This document shows, piece after piece, positions 31,944 through 42,848 of a DNA stretch of 64,000 nt (within the stretch, counting starts at the first letter, position 1; the number at the start of each line of letters is the position of its first letter). Where the stretch lies: positions 6,510,001 through 6,574,000 of the forward strand of contig NC_035791.1 of assembly GCF_001653235.2 (NCBI RefSeq), written 5' to 3'. Source of the stretch: Pochonia chlamydosporia 170. Lineage: Eukaryota; Ascomycota; Sordariomycetes; Hypocreales; Clavicipitaceae. Under the pieces are notes generated by a model. That model saw nothing but the letters and a program-made list of their open reading frames with translations. It was not told where the DNA came from and did not search any database. Both the position numbers and the translations under genes were made by a program.

Positions 31944-32942
31944 ATGACCTTGTTCGATTTTGAGCCTAATGCCTCAGATGCAACTAGCCAGGCAACCTTC
32001 GCCGCCACAAAAATAACACAGGGAGTCGACGGCGTCATGTTCCACGATTTTCCAAGGCCCTCGTCGCCTACAAGGCATCATCATATCTCCATCTCTGAAC
32101 AGGCCGATCAGCTTGCTTGCGAGTACGCGGAAACGTCCAATGCAAAATTGGTGGTATTAAAAGCATTCTACGAAGCATTTGAGCAAACTTCTAAGATGTT
32201 CACTTCAGAACCAGAACGTGCAGTCATACAGCCTTTTGCCGACAACTTCATGACATTCTGGAAACAAGCTCTTTCAGGCACAGAATCCACGTCAGTAACC
32301 GTGAAGCGCAAATCCTCGGCATCTTTAGAAGGAACATCAAGTCCAGGCCAGCATCGTAATAAGAATACTGCTGGAGAGTTCTTTCAACAACTCATAGAGT
32401 CAGTACGTCCGTCGACAATGATAGTACGTGTAGACTTCTCTCCCATAGGGTGGGATGGTCATACTACCTACGATTTTACCATCTATCAAGACCGTCGGGT
32501 TATTGTTTGTTGCATCGACCAGCCATGCCAAGATGATGGTACTGAGGCTGAGGCAATGGGAGCTTTAGCAGGTCTGAAAGCTGCGCTCGACCGGCGCGAG
32601 GCTTGCACACAGGAGATCATCGTTTGCCTCCGGGAATCAACAGTCGCTCGGGTGCTTCAAAGCTCGGTTTTACAGTTGCCGCAGGTACCGTTCTTAGAAT
32701 TACGGACACTAGCATTAGACCACGGAGCCAAGATCATACGTATAGCTGGCCAAAATAACGATAAAGGTAGCGAGCAGGCTAATGAAGCGGAGAAAATTCG
32801 GCCTGAATCTATTGATATCTCTCAGTGGTACACTCGTAACAGGACACAGGGCAGTAATAAAGACGACGGGTGGACGCAGAGCATCAACGAGGAGTACCGA
32901 TCACTTGACCCAATCGACCGAGGAGGGTTTTCTTTTGTATAG
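31944..32942 (+). CDS. LINE-derived chimeric protein: ORF1-like N-terminus and RNase H-like C-terminus
   Basis: From the first ATG the ORF is 332 residues. The N-terminal part (SISEQADQLACEYAETSN, LKAFYEAFEQTSKMF) resembles the helical N-terminus of ORF1/gag proteins of fungal Tad-like LINEs. From ~residue 170 it resembles their RNase H: VRVDFSPIGWDG, RRVIVCCIDQPC, TEAEAMGALAGLKAALDRRE, VARVLQSS, LELRTLALDHGAKIIRIAGQ, GSEQANEAEK. Endonuclease and reverse transcriptase are missing between them, yet the frame is uninterrupted. The RNase H acidic residues are only partly conserved (Glu in TEAEA kept; the usual first Asp-Gly-Ser absent). It may be an internally deleted element or a co-opted gene. 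Confidence 0.6.
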   Translation: MTLFDFEPNASDATSQATFAATKITQGVDGVMFHDFPRPSSPTRHHHISISEQADQLACEYAETSNAKLVVLKAFYEAFEQTSKMFTSEPERAVIQPFADNFMTFWKQALSGTESTSVTVKRKSSASLEGTSSPGQHRNKNTAGEFFQQLIESVRPSTMIVRVDFSPIGWDGHTTYDFTIYQDRRVIVCCIDQPCQDDGTEAEAMGALAGLKAALDRREACTQEIIVCLRESTVARVLQSSVLQLPQVPFLELRTLALDHGAKIIRIAGQNNDKGSEQANEAEKIRPESIDISQWYTRNRTQGSNKDDGWTQSINEEYRSLDPIDRGGFSFV

Positions 32943-33061
32943 TAGACATGGTTTCAGTGACTTGAATTTCATTCATTAATTTATTTTCTGTTTTGTTTCA
33001 GGGAAGCATGCAACAGGAATGGCAATCATTCTCAGAGGCTAAGAATAGACAGCCAAGAAAG

Positions 33062-33457
33062 TCATAAGCACTTTCCGGTCAAGTCATCAAATCTCAACCT
33101 GAATATATCGTGTATCTTTAACATCCCGCCCATGTATACGGTTTTGTAGCTATTGAAATCTGCAGGAGTTTCAGACGTCTTCTGGTCTATAAGTGTGTAG
33201 TTTCGATAGCGTGCTGGTCGAGTACTTTCCGTTATCCATAGAGCAGTCATCTCTTCGCCATTAAAACTCGTTGTCCCCTTATATTCTCCTCTGCCAGGCT
33301 CTTGCTTTGGAAGCTTCATCGTCTCTACTGCTTCCCAGTATCTGTCTTGCAGCTTTTCAGATACGTCAAACCCTACATGAACATTCCGAGAAGGCCAAGG
33401 CATATATGATACGGCGATGTCGCGCGCGTCTTCATAGGAAACTACCCAGTAATACAT
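33062..33457 (-). CDS. Hypothetical protein, ~131 residues
   Basis: Starts at MYYWVVSYEDARDIAV and contains MPWPSRNVHVGFDVSEKL, RYWEAVETMKLPK, TTSFNGEEMTALWITES and MGGMLKIHDIFRLRF. The balanced, soluble composition looks like real coding sequence. No signal peptide and no recognised family. It is tail-to-tail with the LINE-derived gene, with stops 120 bp apart. Confidence 0.42.
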   Translation of the reverse strand: MYYWVVSYEDARDIAVSYMPWPSRNVHVGFDVSEKLQDRYWEAVETMKLPKQEPGRGEYKGTTSFNGEEMTALWITESTRPARYRNYTLIDQKTSETPADFNSYKTVYMGGMLKIHDIFRLRFDDLTGKCL

Positions 33458-33942
33458 CGCCACGACACATTTCGCTCATTGCAGCAATCTTTGCCCAAGG
33501 TATCTGACGTGTTGCAAGCTTATGCTCCGAGAAATCCGAAATATTCACGTAACGTCAACTCAACTGCGGTGGCCTCAATCGGCAAGACACTTATCAAGCC
33601 AATCTGGCCCGGGAGGGTGGTATTGGGCATTCAATTGGAAGCAGCTTGATTGCGCAATAACTCACTCTATCAGATACACACAGCACCACCCAGGCAGTGT
33701 GCCTGTGGATATAAACCAGAAACAGTGCTAGGTTCCGCAGCTCACAACATTGCTTCCAATGCAGCCAAAATCAGCACAGCATGCTCCCTAAAGCGGTGGA
33801 GCGAGGACCTGCGCGCTCCCGCAAGGCGGAGCAGTGAGAGCCTTAATCCACCACAAAAGGCTTTCCTACTTAAGTATATGCAAGTCAAAACACAGGGTCA
33901 AGCCGTTCTCATGCGACTGACTGCAAGTCGTGCCAAAGCAGA

Positions 33943-34626
33943 ATGCGTATTGAACTGTCACGCAGTATTTCCATGTTACTTGCATTTTGCTACCTCTCAA
34001 AAGCCCATATGCAATTGAGTTGGCCGCCGGCATTACGGTCCAAATACAATCCTTACACAACCGACATCGACTACAGCATGACAAGTCCGCTCTTGGCGTC
34101 TGGTGGTGACTACCCATGCAAAGGATACCAAACCTTACTTGAGTCACCCCAAGGAAAATCAGTTGCTACCTGGCAGCCTGGGAAAACGTATAATTTCACG
34201 CTCGTTGGTTCCGCAACGCATGGCGGCGGCAGTTGTCAAGCCTCTCTGTCGTTTGATGGGGGCAAGACATGGAACGTAATTCACTCGTACATTGGGCAAT
34301 GCCCTCTAAAGCCCAGCTGGGAGTTTCTTCTACCCGAGGACACCCCAAACGGAAGCGCTCTTTTCGCATGGACTTGGTTTAACACTATTGGAAATCGTGA
34401 AATGTATATGAATTGTGCCCATGTTACTATAGAGGGACAATCGCCTGCCCAACCTAACTTGCCTACTAAATTTCTTCAACGTCCGACAATTTTCGCTGCA
34501 AACATTAATAACGCTTGCTCGTCGTCGGAGAATCGTGACCTGTTATTTCCTATGCCTGGCACAGATGTGTCCTTTAATTCTCAAAACACGGCATCTCCAG
34601 TGGGTGAATGTAGGCAAGCTAAATAG
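33943..34626 (+). CDS. AA11-like lytic polysaccharide monooxygenase, secreted
   Basis: 227 residues, one exon. An N-terminal signal peptide (RSISMLLAFCYLSKA) is followed directly by His22 (A|HMQLSW), so cleavage would expose the N-terminal histidine of a copper histidine brace. The second His is in SATHGGGSCQ (~85). The block FAWTWFNTIGNREMYMNCAHV (~148-168) is characteristic of AA11, as are GGDYPCKGY and WNVIHSYIGQCP. AA11 enzymes oxidatively cleave chitin outside the cell with Cu and a reductant or peroxide. The C-terminal ~55 residues have two more Cys and no carbohydrate-binding module. A TATA-like ATATAAAC lies at 33710. Fungal AA11-like proteins without chitinolytic activity exist, so the substrate is not certain. 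Confidence 0.82.
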   Translation: MRIELSRSISMLLAFCYLSKAHMQLSWPPALRSKYNPYTTDIDYSMTSPLLASGGDYPCKGYQTLLESPQGKSVATWQPGKTYNFTLVGSATHGGGSCQASLSFDGGKTWNVIHSYIGQCPLKPSWEFLLPEDTPNGSALFAWTWFNTIGNREMYMNCAHVTIEGQSPAQPNLPTKFLQRPTIFAANINNACSSSENRDLLFPMPGTDVSFNSQNTASPVGECRQAK

Positions 34627-34836
34627 ATAGTTGAATTATCATATAAATACAGTAATAATTTATAAATTTAAGGGTCCTGTTCAATCAAAGCTCGTCTTTT
34701 GTTTTATGTTGACTGTTAAAGTAGCTAGTTATATGAACTAGTACATGTAGTTGAATCCACACACAGAGTACTTTATAGCACAAGAAAACAATGTCATTTA
34801 ATTGAGTATCCTAACAAAACAAGTATCAAGCAGATT

Positions 34837-35249
34837 TTATTCTTCCCATCGCCAAGCAAATATCAGCAGTGGCAGGCTCTCACGCCGATTAATCTTGGTA
34901 AACACTTCATCGATTGCAGGATTAAACCACCCGCTGCGCCTACTGCCGCAAATGTTATGAACCAGGCTGCCAACTTGACCACAGGTCCATTGAGACTCGC
35001 GACAGACCGCACGAATGGCTGGCGGCGTCATGCAACCATCCAGCTCCACTTTGTCGCACAGTTCTTTTGAGAATAGTAAGTTGGTTGAATATGGTTGCGC
35101 CAGCGAGCTTCGGGCATAGCGAGACTCCAAATCATGATCCTTATCTCTGCTGGTAAACGGGGAAATGGAAGGCAACGTGTTGCCTTGTATGGAACGATGT
35201 TTTTTGGTGGGGTTGGAGATGCTGAGATCTGGACGTCATTTACAAGCAC
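34837..35249 (-). pseudogene. 2EXR-domain gene with a frameshift
   Basis: The minus strand begins with a 2EXR motif (FPRLPAEIRIMIWSLAMPEARW, ~35170-35105). The continuing homologous part, in another frame, reads CMTPPAIRAVCRESQW, then RRSGWFNPAIDEVF, the classic CRES and WFNP blocks of the same family. The frames overlap without splice signals near 35110, so an indel is likely. 2EXR proteins are abundant in plant- and insect-associated fungi and have no known biochemical role. Only ~135 residues remain. Confidence 0.62.
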
Positions 35250-36008
35250 GGAGTGTTAGTTACAGAGGTTTAAAAAGATTTCAGCCGTGAATTGCTCACC
35301 TGGCCACTGCCTTTCTTCCGGTTGCTGCATAGTTTGAACACTTGGAGAGATATCCGCGTGTGGACCAAGGTGGAGGGTGTCGCAAAGCCTGGGTTGAGAG
35401 ACGTATAGAGTCCCCAGGTCCAGGGGATCAGCGCGAGGTCTTTTCCGGAGCAGCAGCTTTGTTTGATCCTCCAAAGTTTGCAGCTGTAAGTGGGGGAAGA
35501 ACGCTCGACCATAAACTATCTGATTCTGTTCCAGATTTCGCCTAATATAGTCCCTAATGGTAAAGATGCTGCCTAGGTTTATTTGAGCGAAAGACTTGAG
35601 CTTTTTATGGCCGTCATTCGGAATTATACTTCAAGTCAGGTGCTGTTCCTTATCGCTTAAAGTGGCAGCTTAAAATGGCTTACGACCTCAAAAAGCTGGT
35701 TCCATTTATCTGTCTATCAGACAGACGGACTTAGAAGTCATTTTAGCGGCGTATTTTTAATAAAGCGATGCTGTATTAATAGTATTGGTGGTTCTGACAA
35801 TCAGAAGCGTGTCAGATGGTACCCGAAGGGCCAGAATTGACTGCACAGCAGATTCCATCATGGCATTATAGTGCGAGAAGCTACTTTAGGTCAAATCTTT
35901 GTTCATCAAGCTAGTCGCTTAGTCTTTTAAGCCGGGACCCCTCCTATTTAAAACGCAGCAAGCCTTTCTTATGATAGCAAAGAATATTTGAGAGCATTAA
36001 GCTTTAAA
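35250..36008. other. Intergenic / promoter of the secreted-protein gene
   Basis: Short minus ORFs at 35256-35512 could be the eroded N-terminus of the 2EXR gene but show no motif. A TTTAAAA stretch at ~35947 lies 60 bp upstream of the next start region. Confidence 0.4.
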
Positions 36009-36534
36009 ATGAGAGCTGTTACTATCAATTCATTTATGTGCGCGACTGTCGCGGCTTTAGCGTCCACTGTTCGCAGCAAGGTAGATTTATGTTGTGACAA
36101 AACTCCTTTGGACTTTCGACCGGACTTGAATTATATCAATTACATAACGACGAGCTTCTGTGGTTCTATCGCCAATGGACTTGGTGTTGACTTGAACCAC
36201 TTGGATGGGAAACTCAACAGAAGCGATGCCATTGCCTACACATTCCCCGACCCTAACAAAGCAACTGGTATAGAGTATTTCGTAAGTGTGATAAACACTG
36301 GACACGACACTGTCGTGACTCCCGTGCAGAATAGTACGTCATCAATCACGTCATGCAAAGACAATCTGAAGTTTGCTTGGACCGGATGTAAGTATAGTCA
36401 TGATCCATGATGAGGCTTTTCTCACAAGCATTTTAGGCCAATCTAACTCAAGTATTCCCTATGCGGGGGGGTCGTTCGGCTCTGGAGGACTTTCATGGGA
36501 GCTGTCTGTTCAGCGCAGGAAGAAAGACTCATGA
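36009..36534 (+). CDS. Small secreted cysteine-containing protein (effector-like)
   Basis: ATG in good context (AAAATG). Exon 1 is 36009-36387, intron 36388-36436 (49 bp, GTAAGT..TTTTAG), exon 2 36437-36534; total 158 residues. A signal peptide (MRAVTINSFMCATVAALAST) is predicted by eye with a cut near Ser23. The mature part has Cys in VDLCCDK, TSFCGS, SCKDN and TGC, with three N-glycosylation-type sites (NRS, NST, NSS). It ends in a Gly-rich LSWELSVQ block and a basic tail (RRKKDS). No transmembrane helix. The family is not named, but size, signal and cysteines fit a secreted effector candidate. Confidence 0.72.
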
Positions 36535-37441
36535 GTAGGGCTAGGGAAGGGGGAAAAGCAAGTCACTGATAAAGCCCCAAGATAATATACGCCAAAGTGG
36601 TCTCCATTTCACATCGAATATCCACCAGTTTGCTTCGAGCATCTTACTAAGTCTAAACCTATTTTATCTTTATTTTTATGTTTATTTATTTTTTGCTTTT
36701 GTTCCAACGAAGAAAAGTTTGAATAGTCTCTCGGCGTCATATCCACAACCTCATGCTAATGGGAATTTACGCGTGATGTTCTGGAAATACAACGTAACTT
36801 GAACTTCACTTCGTGAGCAAGACTGCCGGAAGTGTAACGTTGTTGATACTCTTGTATCAGAATGCAGCTCGGGTTATACAGTTCCCAGGTAGCACTAGTA
36901 AAATAGCAGGAAAATGTAGACAGTTCCATTACCTCACAAAATGCCATGTCATGGAAGAGATCTGAATCATTCCACCACTCAACCTTGGCAAAGGGCGCGA
37001 TAACCTAAACTTGACCCTGGACATTTGTTAACATTTCAGCCATATTTTGACGCCTGCGGGGGTGTAAAGGTGTAGCCTGAGTAATGCCACGGGGGCAATA
37101 TTCACCCCACCCCAGCACGCACATTCCTCTCTGAAGAGTGACAAACTGCCAGAGCCCCACTCCCCATTCTGGGATCCCTACTACTGTACTTGGCTTATTT
37201 GGCTGCGAAGAAAACTTCGCACCGGTTCAAATGACGATGTGACGCATTCCCGTCCTCCTCTGCCTCATTTCAAAGCCGCGGCTCGCTCAAAAAGATATTG
37301 GCAACTATACCAGTAGTACTAAAGTGGCGAGAGTGCTGCTTGTTAACTTATTCCTGCGCTTCGGTTACCATCGCTACTCGTCGAACTTTATCACCTACAA
37401 GCAAACCTGCAAGGCTAACTGACCATCAAAACATATTGATC
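36535..37441. other. Intergenic, no gene supported
   Basis: T-rich near 36660-36700. The ORF at 36756-36947 (-) has no motif. It probably holds the BAH gene promoter. Confidence 0.45.
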
Positions 37442-38237
37442 ATGGGTTCAAAAATTAGAGCGCGGCACTACACGGCACGGAAACGGCGTGTCGAATGTCC
37501 TTTTCGCGTGGCGACGGTCTCGATGCCGTCGGGGAATGGCGCCAACCACAACCACGGTAGTTCTCCTAAGTGTAGAGAGCTTGTTCAACGGTCTCCTTTC
37601 CACCCTCAAGTAGCTGTCAAGATGTGCAGCAAGATGGATTTGTCATATATCATCGAACCTTGCCATTCATGGTTGAAAATGACACGCTACAGCAACTTTA
37701 AATGTGAGTAATCGGGAAAAATCCCATTGGTATATGGTGCAAGGCATATGATAACAGTACATGAGAACAGTTCACGGTATCAAGTACGCTACAGGCGATT
37801 TTGTATTCGTTCATAATAAAAGGACTATGAGTCAAAACATTGTGAAAACGAATGATTGTAACTGGCGAGACTACTGGGTTGCAAAAATTCTCGAGATTCG
37901 GGCATCAGACCCCTTTCACGTATATGTGCGTGTGTATTGGATGTATTCTTGGAACGATCTACTTCTCAGGTCTCAAGCAAAGCCGGATAATTATTTTGAA
38001 AACGAGCTAGTTGCTTCTAACCATAGTAAGCGGAGCTTCTGTTAAACAAAAGTGTGCATGTCGTTAACGAGCATTTTAGTGGACATCATTAACGTCGTCA
38101 GTGTGGTTAAAAAGGCTCAGGTCTGCCACGTGTGGGAGGAGCCTGATGGGGACAGAACTCAAGATGTGATGTTCTGGCGGCAAACGTACGATTACTTGAC
38201 TTCAAAACTGTCTGCACCCGCTTCAGATCCTATTTGA
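37442..38237 (+). CDS. BAH-domain protein without PHD finger
   Basis: Three exons (37442-37703, 37771-38025, 38080-38237) join to 224 residues; both introns have good GT..AG ends. The BAH domain spans ~90-215: FHGIKYATGDFVFVHN, RDYWVAKILEIRASDPFHVYVRVYWMY, ENELVASNHMDIINVVSVV, VMFWRQTYDY. In fungi this BAH is usually followed by a PHD finger in chromatin silencing proteins of the EPR-1/BAH-PHD type. Here a stop follows soon after WRQTYDY and no PHD is present downstream. The N-terminus is basic (RARHYTARKRRVE). The likely role is nuclear chromatin binding. It may be a truncated paralogue. Confidence 0.72.
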
Positions 38238-41200
38238 TACAGTGCCTCGTGGAACATAGACAGCTAAGAGGTGGTTAGCGCGTGAGTCCGCAGATGGAAG
38301 AGGAAGACGAGACACGTGCAGCAGTTTACCATGGAGGTAGTGAGATAAATAGCTCCTGCAGAGTTAGAAATAGACTGGATCCTGATGGAGGCGCTGCAAA
38401 ATCTACCATCCAGACAAGTCATTCAAACACTGCATATTCTTGAGCGAGCAAAACAACTCGATCGGAGGATATGTAGCCTTGGGATTGAAGCTGTTGGAAT
38501 GTCGGGTGATGACAAACCGTTCTCAGTGGTCCCGGAAGTGGGTTTTACGGCGCTTGGGTTGAAAACATCTTTGCAGGTGGGAGGATGCTTCTACATGGAC
38601 GGTTCTAGATCTATTGTATTGCAATGAAAGACTAAGAAAGACAAGGGCTTGATGCATTCTTTCTTGGGTAAACGCGAGGCCAAACAGAGCAGGTTTAAAT
38701 ATGCAAATCTTCGGTGTGTGTAAAAGCTCTTGAAACCACATGTAAGGCTAATGGCTGCTACCCCTGCACCCATATCATGGTGGCAGCAACTTTCTTCCCA
38801 GCGCTCAGCCTCTCACAATTACACCGAGAAGCAATCTCCTGACTTTGCACTTACTCTCTCAAACCAACAGCGCATCATACAGGCACACTCGACGTCGAAA
38901 ACCTGTTGCTTCACTAGCTACTTGGTTGTTGGTTGTCCGTTTTCATCATTCTGCTCAGCTTTCCCTGTAAAGGTGGAGCCCCACTAGTGTTAGTTATTGT
39001 CCACGGCGAAGCAGCCAATCCATTATCTCAGCAGTGGACCTAGTGTTTAGATTGTTGGTTGATCACTCACTCCTGGTGGCTGGTCGAGATCAGAAGGCTT
39101 TCTCTTCCTGGACACTGCTTTTTATCATAATTCTCAGGTCCAACCGAGGCTTTGCAAGGCCACTATGAAGGATGATGCCACGAACAAGCTACGATGATGT
39201 TAAAAAGGCGAACGTGCAATTCATTTTTCGTTGACATGTTGCAAAGACAACATGCAAACCAAAACCGAACTTCAAAACAAATTGTGTTCTTGGTTCACAG
39301 AGACAGACGATGTTTTCGACTCCAAAGACAAGCCCCTGAGATTGCCGAATCTTACACCCAGCTGAGAGTAAGCTCCATAACCGGCAATTTTTTCGCGAAG
39401 AGTTTAGAGCGCGTCAACATAGCACATCCCCAAGACTAATGCCAGCGCTTGTCGCATCTGCATCCATTTTTGGATTGTGATGGATCAAAATAGAAGAGTA
39501 TTGAGCAGGTAGATCACCAAACACAATCACTGGGGTGGATGCGGTTGCGGTTCCCCGAGGCTCTGTGGATCGTATTGTTCCCCTAAGGTCAGGGTTGCCT
39601 GCTCCATCGGCTGGTCGACTTCAGAACCAAAGTTCGCCAAAGCCTTCAAGCCGACAAAATTGGTTGTTTGCCATAATTCCTGAATCCGCATATACACCCC
39701 ACCAAGGATAATCTCGACACCCTACCAGGGTAAAACTCAATACCCTATCGTGTCCACACCCCCCTTGCAATGTCAGAATCAGGATGTGTGTAGGTGTGTC
39801 TATATCACCCTGCATCGTCGGCGCAGCGGGAAATGGCCGGAAGTAACAGTGGCATTGAGATGTCAGCACAACAACTAGTCTATGTCCATAAATGGGTCAG
39901 ATCATCATACAGAATCAAAACGCCATATAAGCAATTTTGGAGGCAGGTCTCCATCTTCAGTGTGGGTGGGGTAGGTGGAGTACTGTAGTGGCCGGGTATC
40001 CTTTGTTGGTCCAGGGGTTCTCTGGCAAAGCCAGGGTGGCTGGCAGGGCTGACTCATGACGAACTTGAAAGAGTGCAGCAACTGGCCCAACCAGCCACTC
40101 AACCCGAAGCAAACCTTTTGGTTGTTTTTGGAGTGGTGATCACCCACCCCCAGCAGCTCAATTGTTCCAGGCTCTCTGGCCCACAATGTTGTGTATTTCA
40201 TCTTCATCTTTCTGCTACAAGGAGTTAGCAAACATTCACCCACTCCCCCATAAAACACTGACAGGCAGTTGCCTATGGTATCCACATCACCCTGGTATCG
40301 CTGTTGGCAGAAAATGGATGAACGGCTGCAAGTAAGGCCAAGAGCTCTCACCTCTTCAAATGGTTATTGAGTCTCTTTGGCTTAGACACATGAGGGGAAT
40401 TTGTCACCTCAACATGATCCTAGCGTCAATGGTGAAGTATTTACCTTTAGGTCTGACGAGCTACAGCCTTGATGCCGAGGTGGAGCCGTTTGGGCCGGGA
40501 TCGCTTAACCCCAGAAGATGATCACGAGTCGATTGACGAGCCGAGAACAATGAAGTAGCTCGGGAAAAATCCCGCCGTAGCCGGAAAACAAACAAGGCGG
40601 GCACTTTGAGTAGCCACTGCGGCTTTGATCGATCGAATCCGTAACTGGCTCCGTTGGCAAAACGAAGTAAAAAGCTGCCCTATGGCAAAGGCCAAAGTGG
40701 AATACGCCGATTAAGTGGTCACCAGGGCATGGTCAAGGACGATACGGGTTTATGTTGGCGCCTGTAGCGGGCCACATTCTTCTGTAGGTCCTGAGCGTCC
40801 GGCTTGAGCGGCGTCCTCCACGCTCCCTGTAGGTTTATCGACTAGTTCTTATGTTGAATGATGGGATAGCGATGCCAACTGAGTAGTCTCTGCCGGTTTA
40901 GATTATTGTTTGCAATTTGAATGCAGCACCAGCTTGATGTTCATCCGGCACTATTGCACATTCGTTAGTAATTTTGGCCCAACGGGGTGGTGGTTACCGA
41001 CATGGGGATGGAAGGCGATTCATCTTGGTCAATATTGTTCGCCTCACAAGTGTTAATAGGACTCACCAAGCTGGCCCATGCACACATCAAGATACTCTGA
41101 GTCTCAGCTCGTCACAGAGGTCAAGCTCTTCTGTAGGGAACAGGTAGCTCGGAAGGGTCGGCGCACACTGGCATGATCGCTATGGTCCTAAAATTTGCTT

Positions 41201-41433
41201 TCACACACAATCTGTCTCCCTGCTGTGTGGATGCCCAGGCTGTTTTTTGACCGCCTCTGTAGACGCAAACTGTCGCGCCGCTCAGCTGAAACTTATATTG
41301 CCAGGGCATTCTCCGTAGATTCATCAAAAAGAAGTTTGCAGGCAATTTGCAGGTCGAGATAGATGAAGATCATAGTCAATTATTCTCAATAGTACCAGCA
41401 AACTATAATACCGATGTCCCTATGTATCTATGG
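38238..41433. other. 3.2-kb gene-poor stretch
   Basis: One ORF at 38385-38627 (NLPSRQVIQTLHILERAKQ) looks mildly coding but has no family. Minus-strand ORFs at 39621-39869 and 39905-40351 contain similar short stretches (MQGDIDT.. and YQGDVDT..), suggesting an old local duplication or retroelement debris. No other structure was recognised. Confidence 0.35.
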
Positions 41434-42153
41434 TCAAATGTCGTGCTGTCGACTGTAAATATAACACTCATACACAAGCACTGCAAAAGTCATGATGAAG
41501 TTACTGATGGAAACAATAAATGCTAACCCTCTATCCACATCTCCTCCTGACTGGGCTTGCAGAGGTTTCGCAACGCCGTAATAAGAGCCGACGGCGAAAA
41601 CGAGGCAGACGGAGAAAAGTGTGCATGCAAGAGTACGGCACATGAGGGACAGTGTTCGGAAGAGGTGACGTCTACGTGATCCCTCTCTCATGGAGTAATG
41701 TAGCACGGATGAAAGAACTATACATGCCGCCCCGAAAGCAGCTGCATAGAGAAACATGGGATAGTATAAGCAGGTCTCTTGATCTGCCATCTTCCAACAT
41801 CCGTAGGCGGACCCAAGTTTAATCTGGGGCATGACTTTGTTGATGACATCAGCTGCTTCGGTGGCTTTGGCTTTTACAGCGGTTACAATTTTGGAACCTA
41901 CATCAGAGCCACCCTCCACGATATCAAGAGGATTCGGGATGCTGCGAGGACTCAAATGTCTCTCAAGCTAAACACCAATTAGTAAATACGATAAAAAGCT
42001 TATTGGAATCAATACCGAGAATATTCCCTCTCTTCTGGAAGCTCCGGTGCCGAGCATGAATCCCGTGCTTACAGCGACAGCAAATGCCACGAGGTCCGGC
42101 AAAAGATGCAAATGCTTGCTAGCACCGGTACCCAAGTTTTGCAAAGAATTCAT
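41434..42153 (-). CDS. Multi-span membrane protein, unknown family
   Basis: Exons 42153-42016 and 41967-41434 join across a 48-bp intron (GTATTG..TACTAAT..TTTAG) to 223 residues. Hydrophobic segments are LPDLVAFAVAVSTGFML, PMFLYAAAFGAACIVLSSVL, TLACTLFSVCLVFAVGSYYG and AFIVSISNFIMTFAVLVYE, i.e. three to four spans. A soluble amphipathic stretch (VTAVKAKATEAADVINKVM) lies before the second. Two Cys (GCWK, ETCLYY) flank the second span. The layout recalls fungal claudin-like/Sur7-type four-span proteins, but the GLWxxC signature is not evident. It is divergent from the next gene, with starts ~290 bp apart. Confidence 0.65.
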
Positions 42154-42444
42154 TGCGACTGGACTTAGAAATGCAAAAGACGAAAAATACTGACACACTT
42201 ATTTTAAATAGGGTAGGATTCTTAGGCATATTTTGGCTCATTTCGTTGGCGAAAAACGTCGAAGGGGATTTCTCAACGGGCGAATCAGCCAGAATGGTCT
42301 GTTTCTCTCGCATTATTCGTCTCTCTGTTCTGGCGGCCAGTTCACGCTCCTACAGCTGGGCATAAAGCTCTGGTGTTTAGATACGACAACTCTCGCTAAT
42401 TGGACACCGAACACCATCAGCGAAGACCATCAACGCTCTCAAAC

Positions 42445-42806
42445 ATGGACTCCGACGACATAATTTACGGTGAGTTCCTCTTGACGGCGTCAAGTATAGT
42501 GAAGCTTGATGAGAGAAAAACCTCTGACTTATAGCAGACTCTGATGAAACACTTACCGTCTCGTCTCCAACTGACAGTACCGGAAGTTTGGCCGAGTTCG
42601 TCGATGATGCAGACTTAGAATCTAGTGAAGAGTATAGTCAAACCCCACAAACGAGAGAGGAAGAGTACTTGGAGATATTGGAATACATTATTGCAGCGTT
42701 GGGGGATCTACGTCTCATGTTGAAGGATGACTCTAGGGCACGAAAGTCTACCTTCCATGTCCAAAGCTCTGCAGATGAAAGGGAGGGACCCTCAGAAAAA
42801 GCATAG
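42445..42806 (+). CDS. Small acidic protein, 98 residues, spliced
   Basis: Exon 1 is 42445-42469, intron 42470-42534, exon 2 42535-42806. The protein starts MDSDDIIY and is strongly acidic (LAEFVDDADLESSEEYS, REEEYLEILEYI), with a helical centre (IIAALGDLRLMLKDD) and a charged tail. The acceptor is a NAGNAG tandem (ATAGCAG), and both choices keep the frame, differing by one Ala. No domain is recognised. The acidic first half plus helix could be a protein-binding adaptor (inference). Confidence 0.5.
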
Positions 42807-42848
42807 ATATTGTTTAGAGTAAGTCTACATAGTACTTCAAACAAAGTC

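Noticed and set aside
32782..32979. Short plus ORF
   Set aside because: Shadow frame of the LINE-derived chimera.
41121..41345. 74-residue minus ORF
   Set aside because: No motif, no splice partner and no conserved-looking composition.
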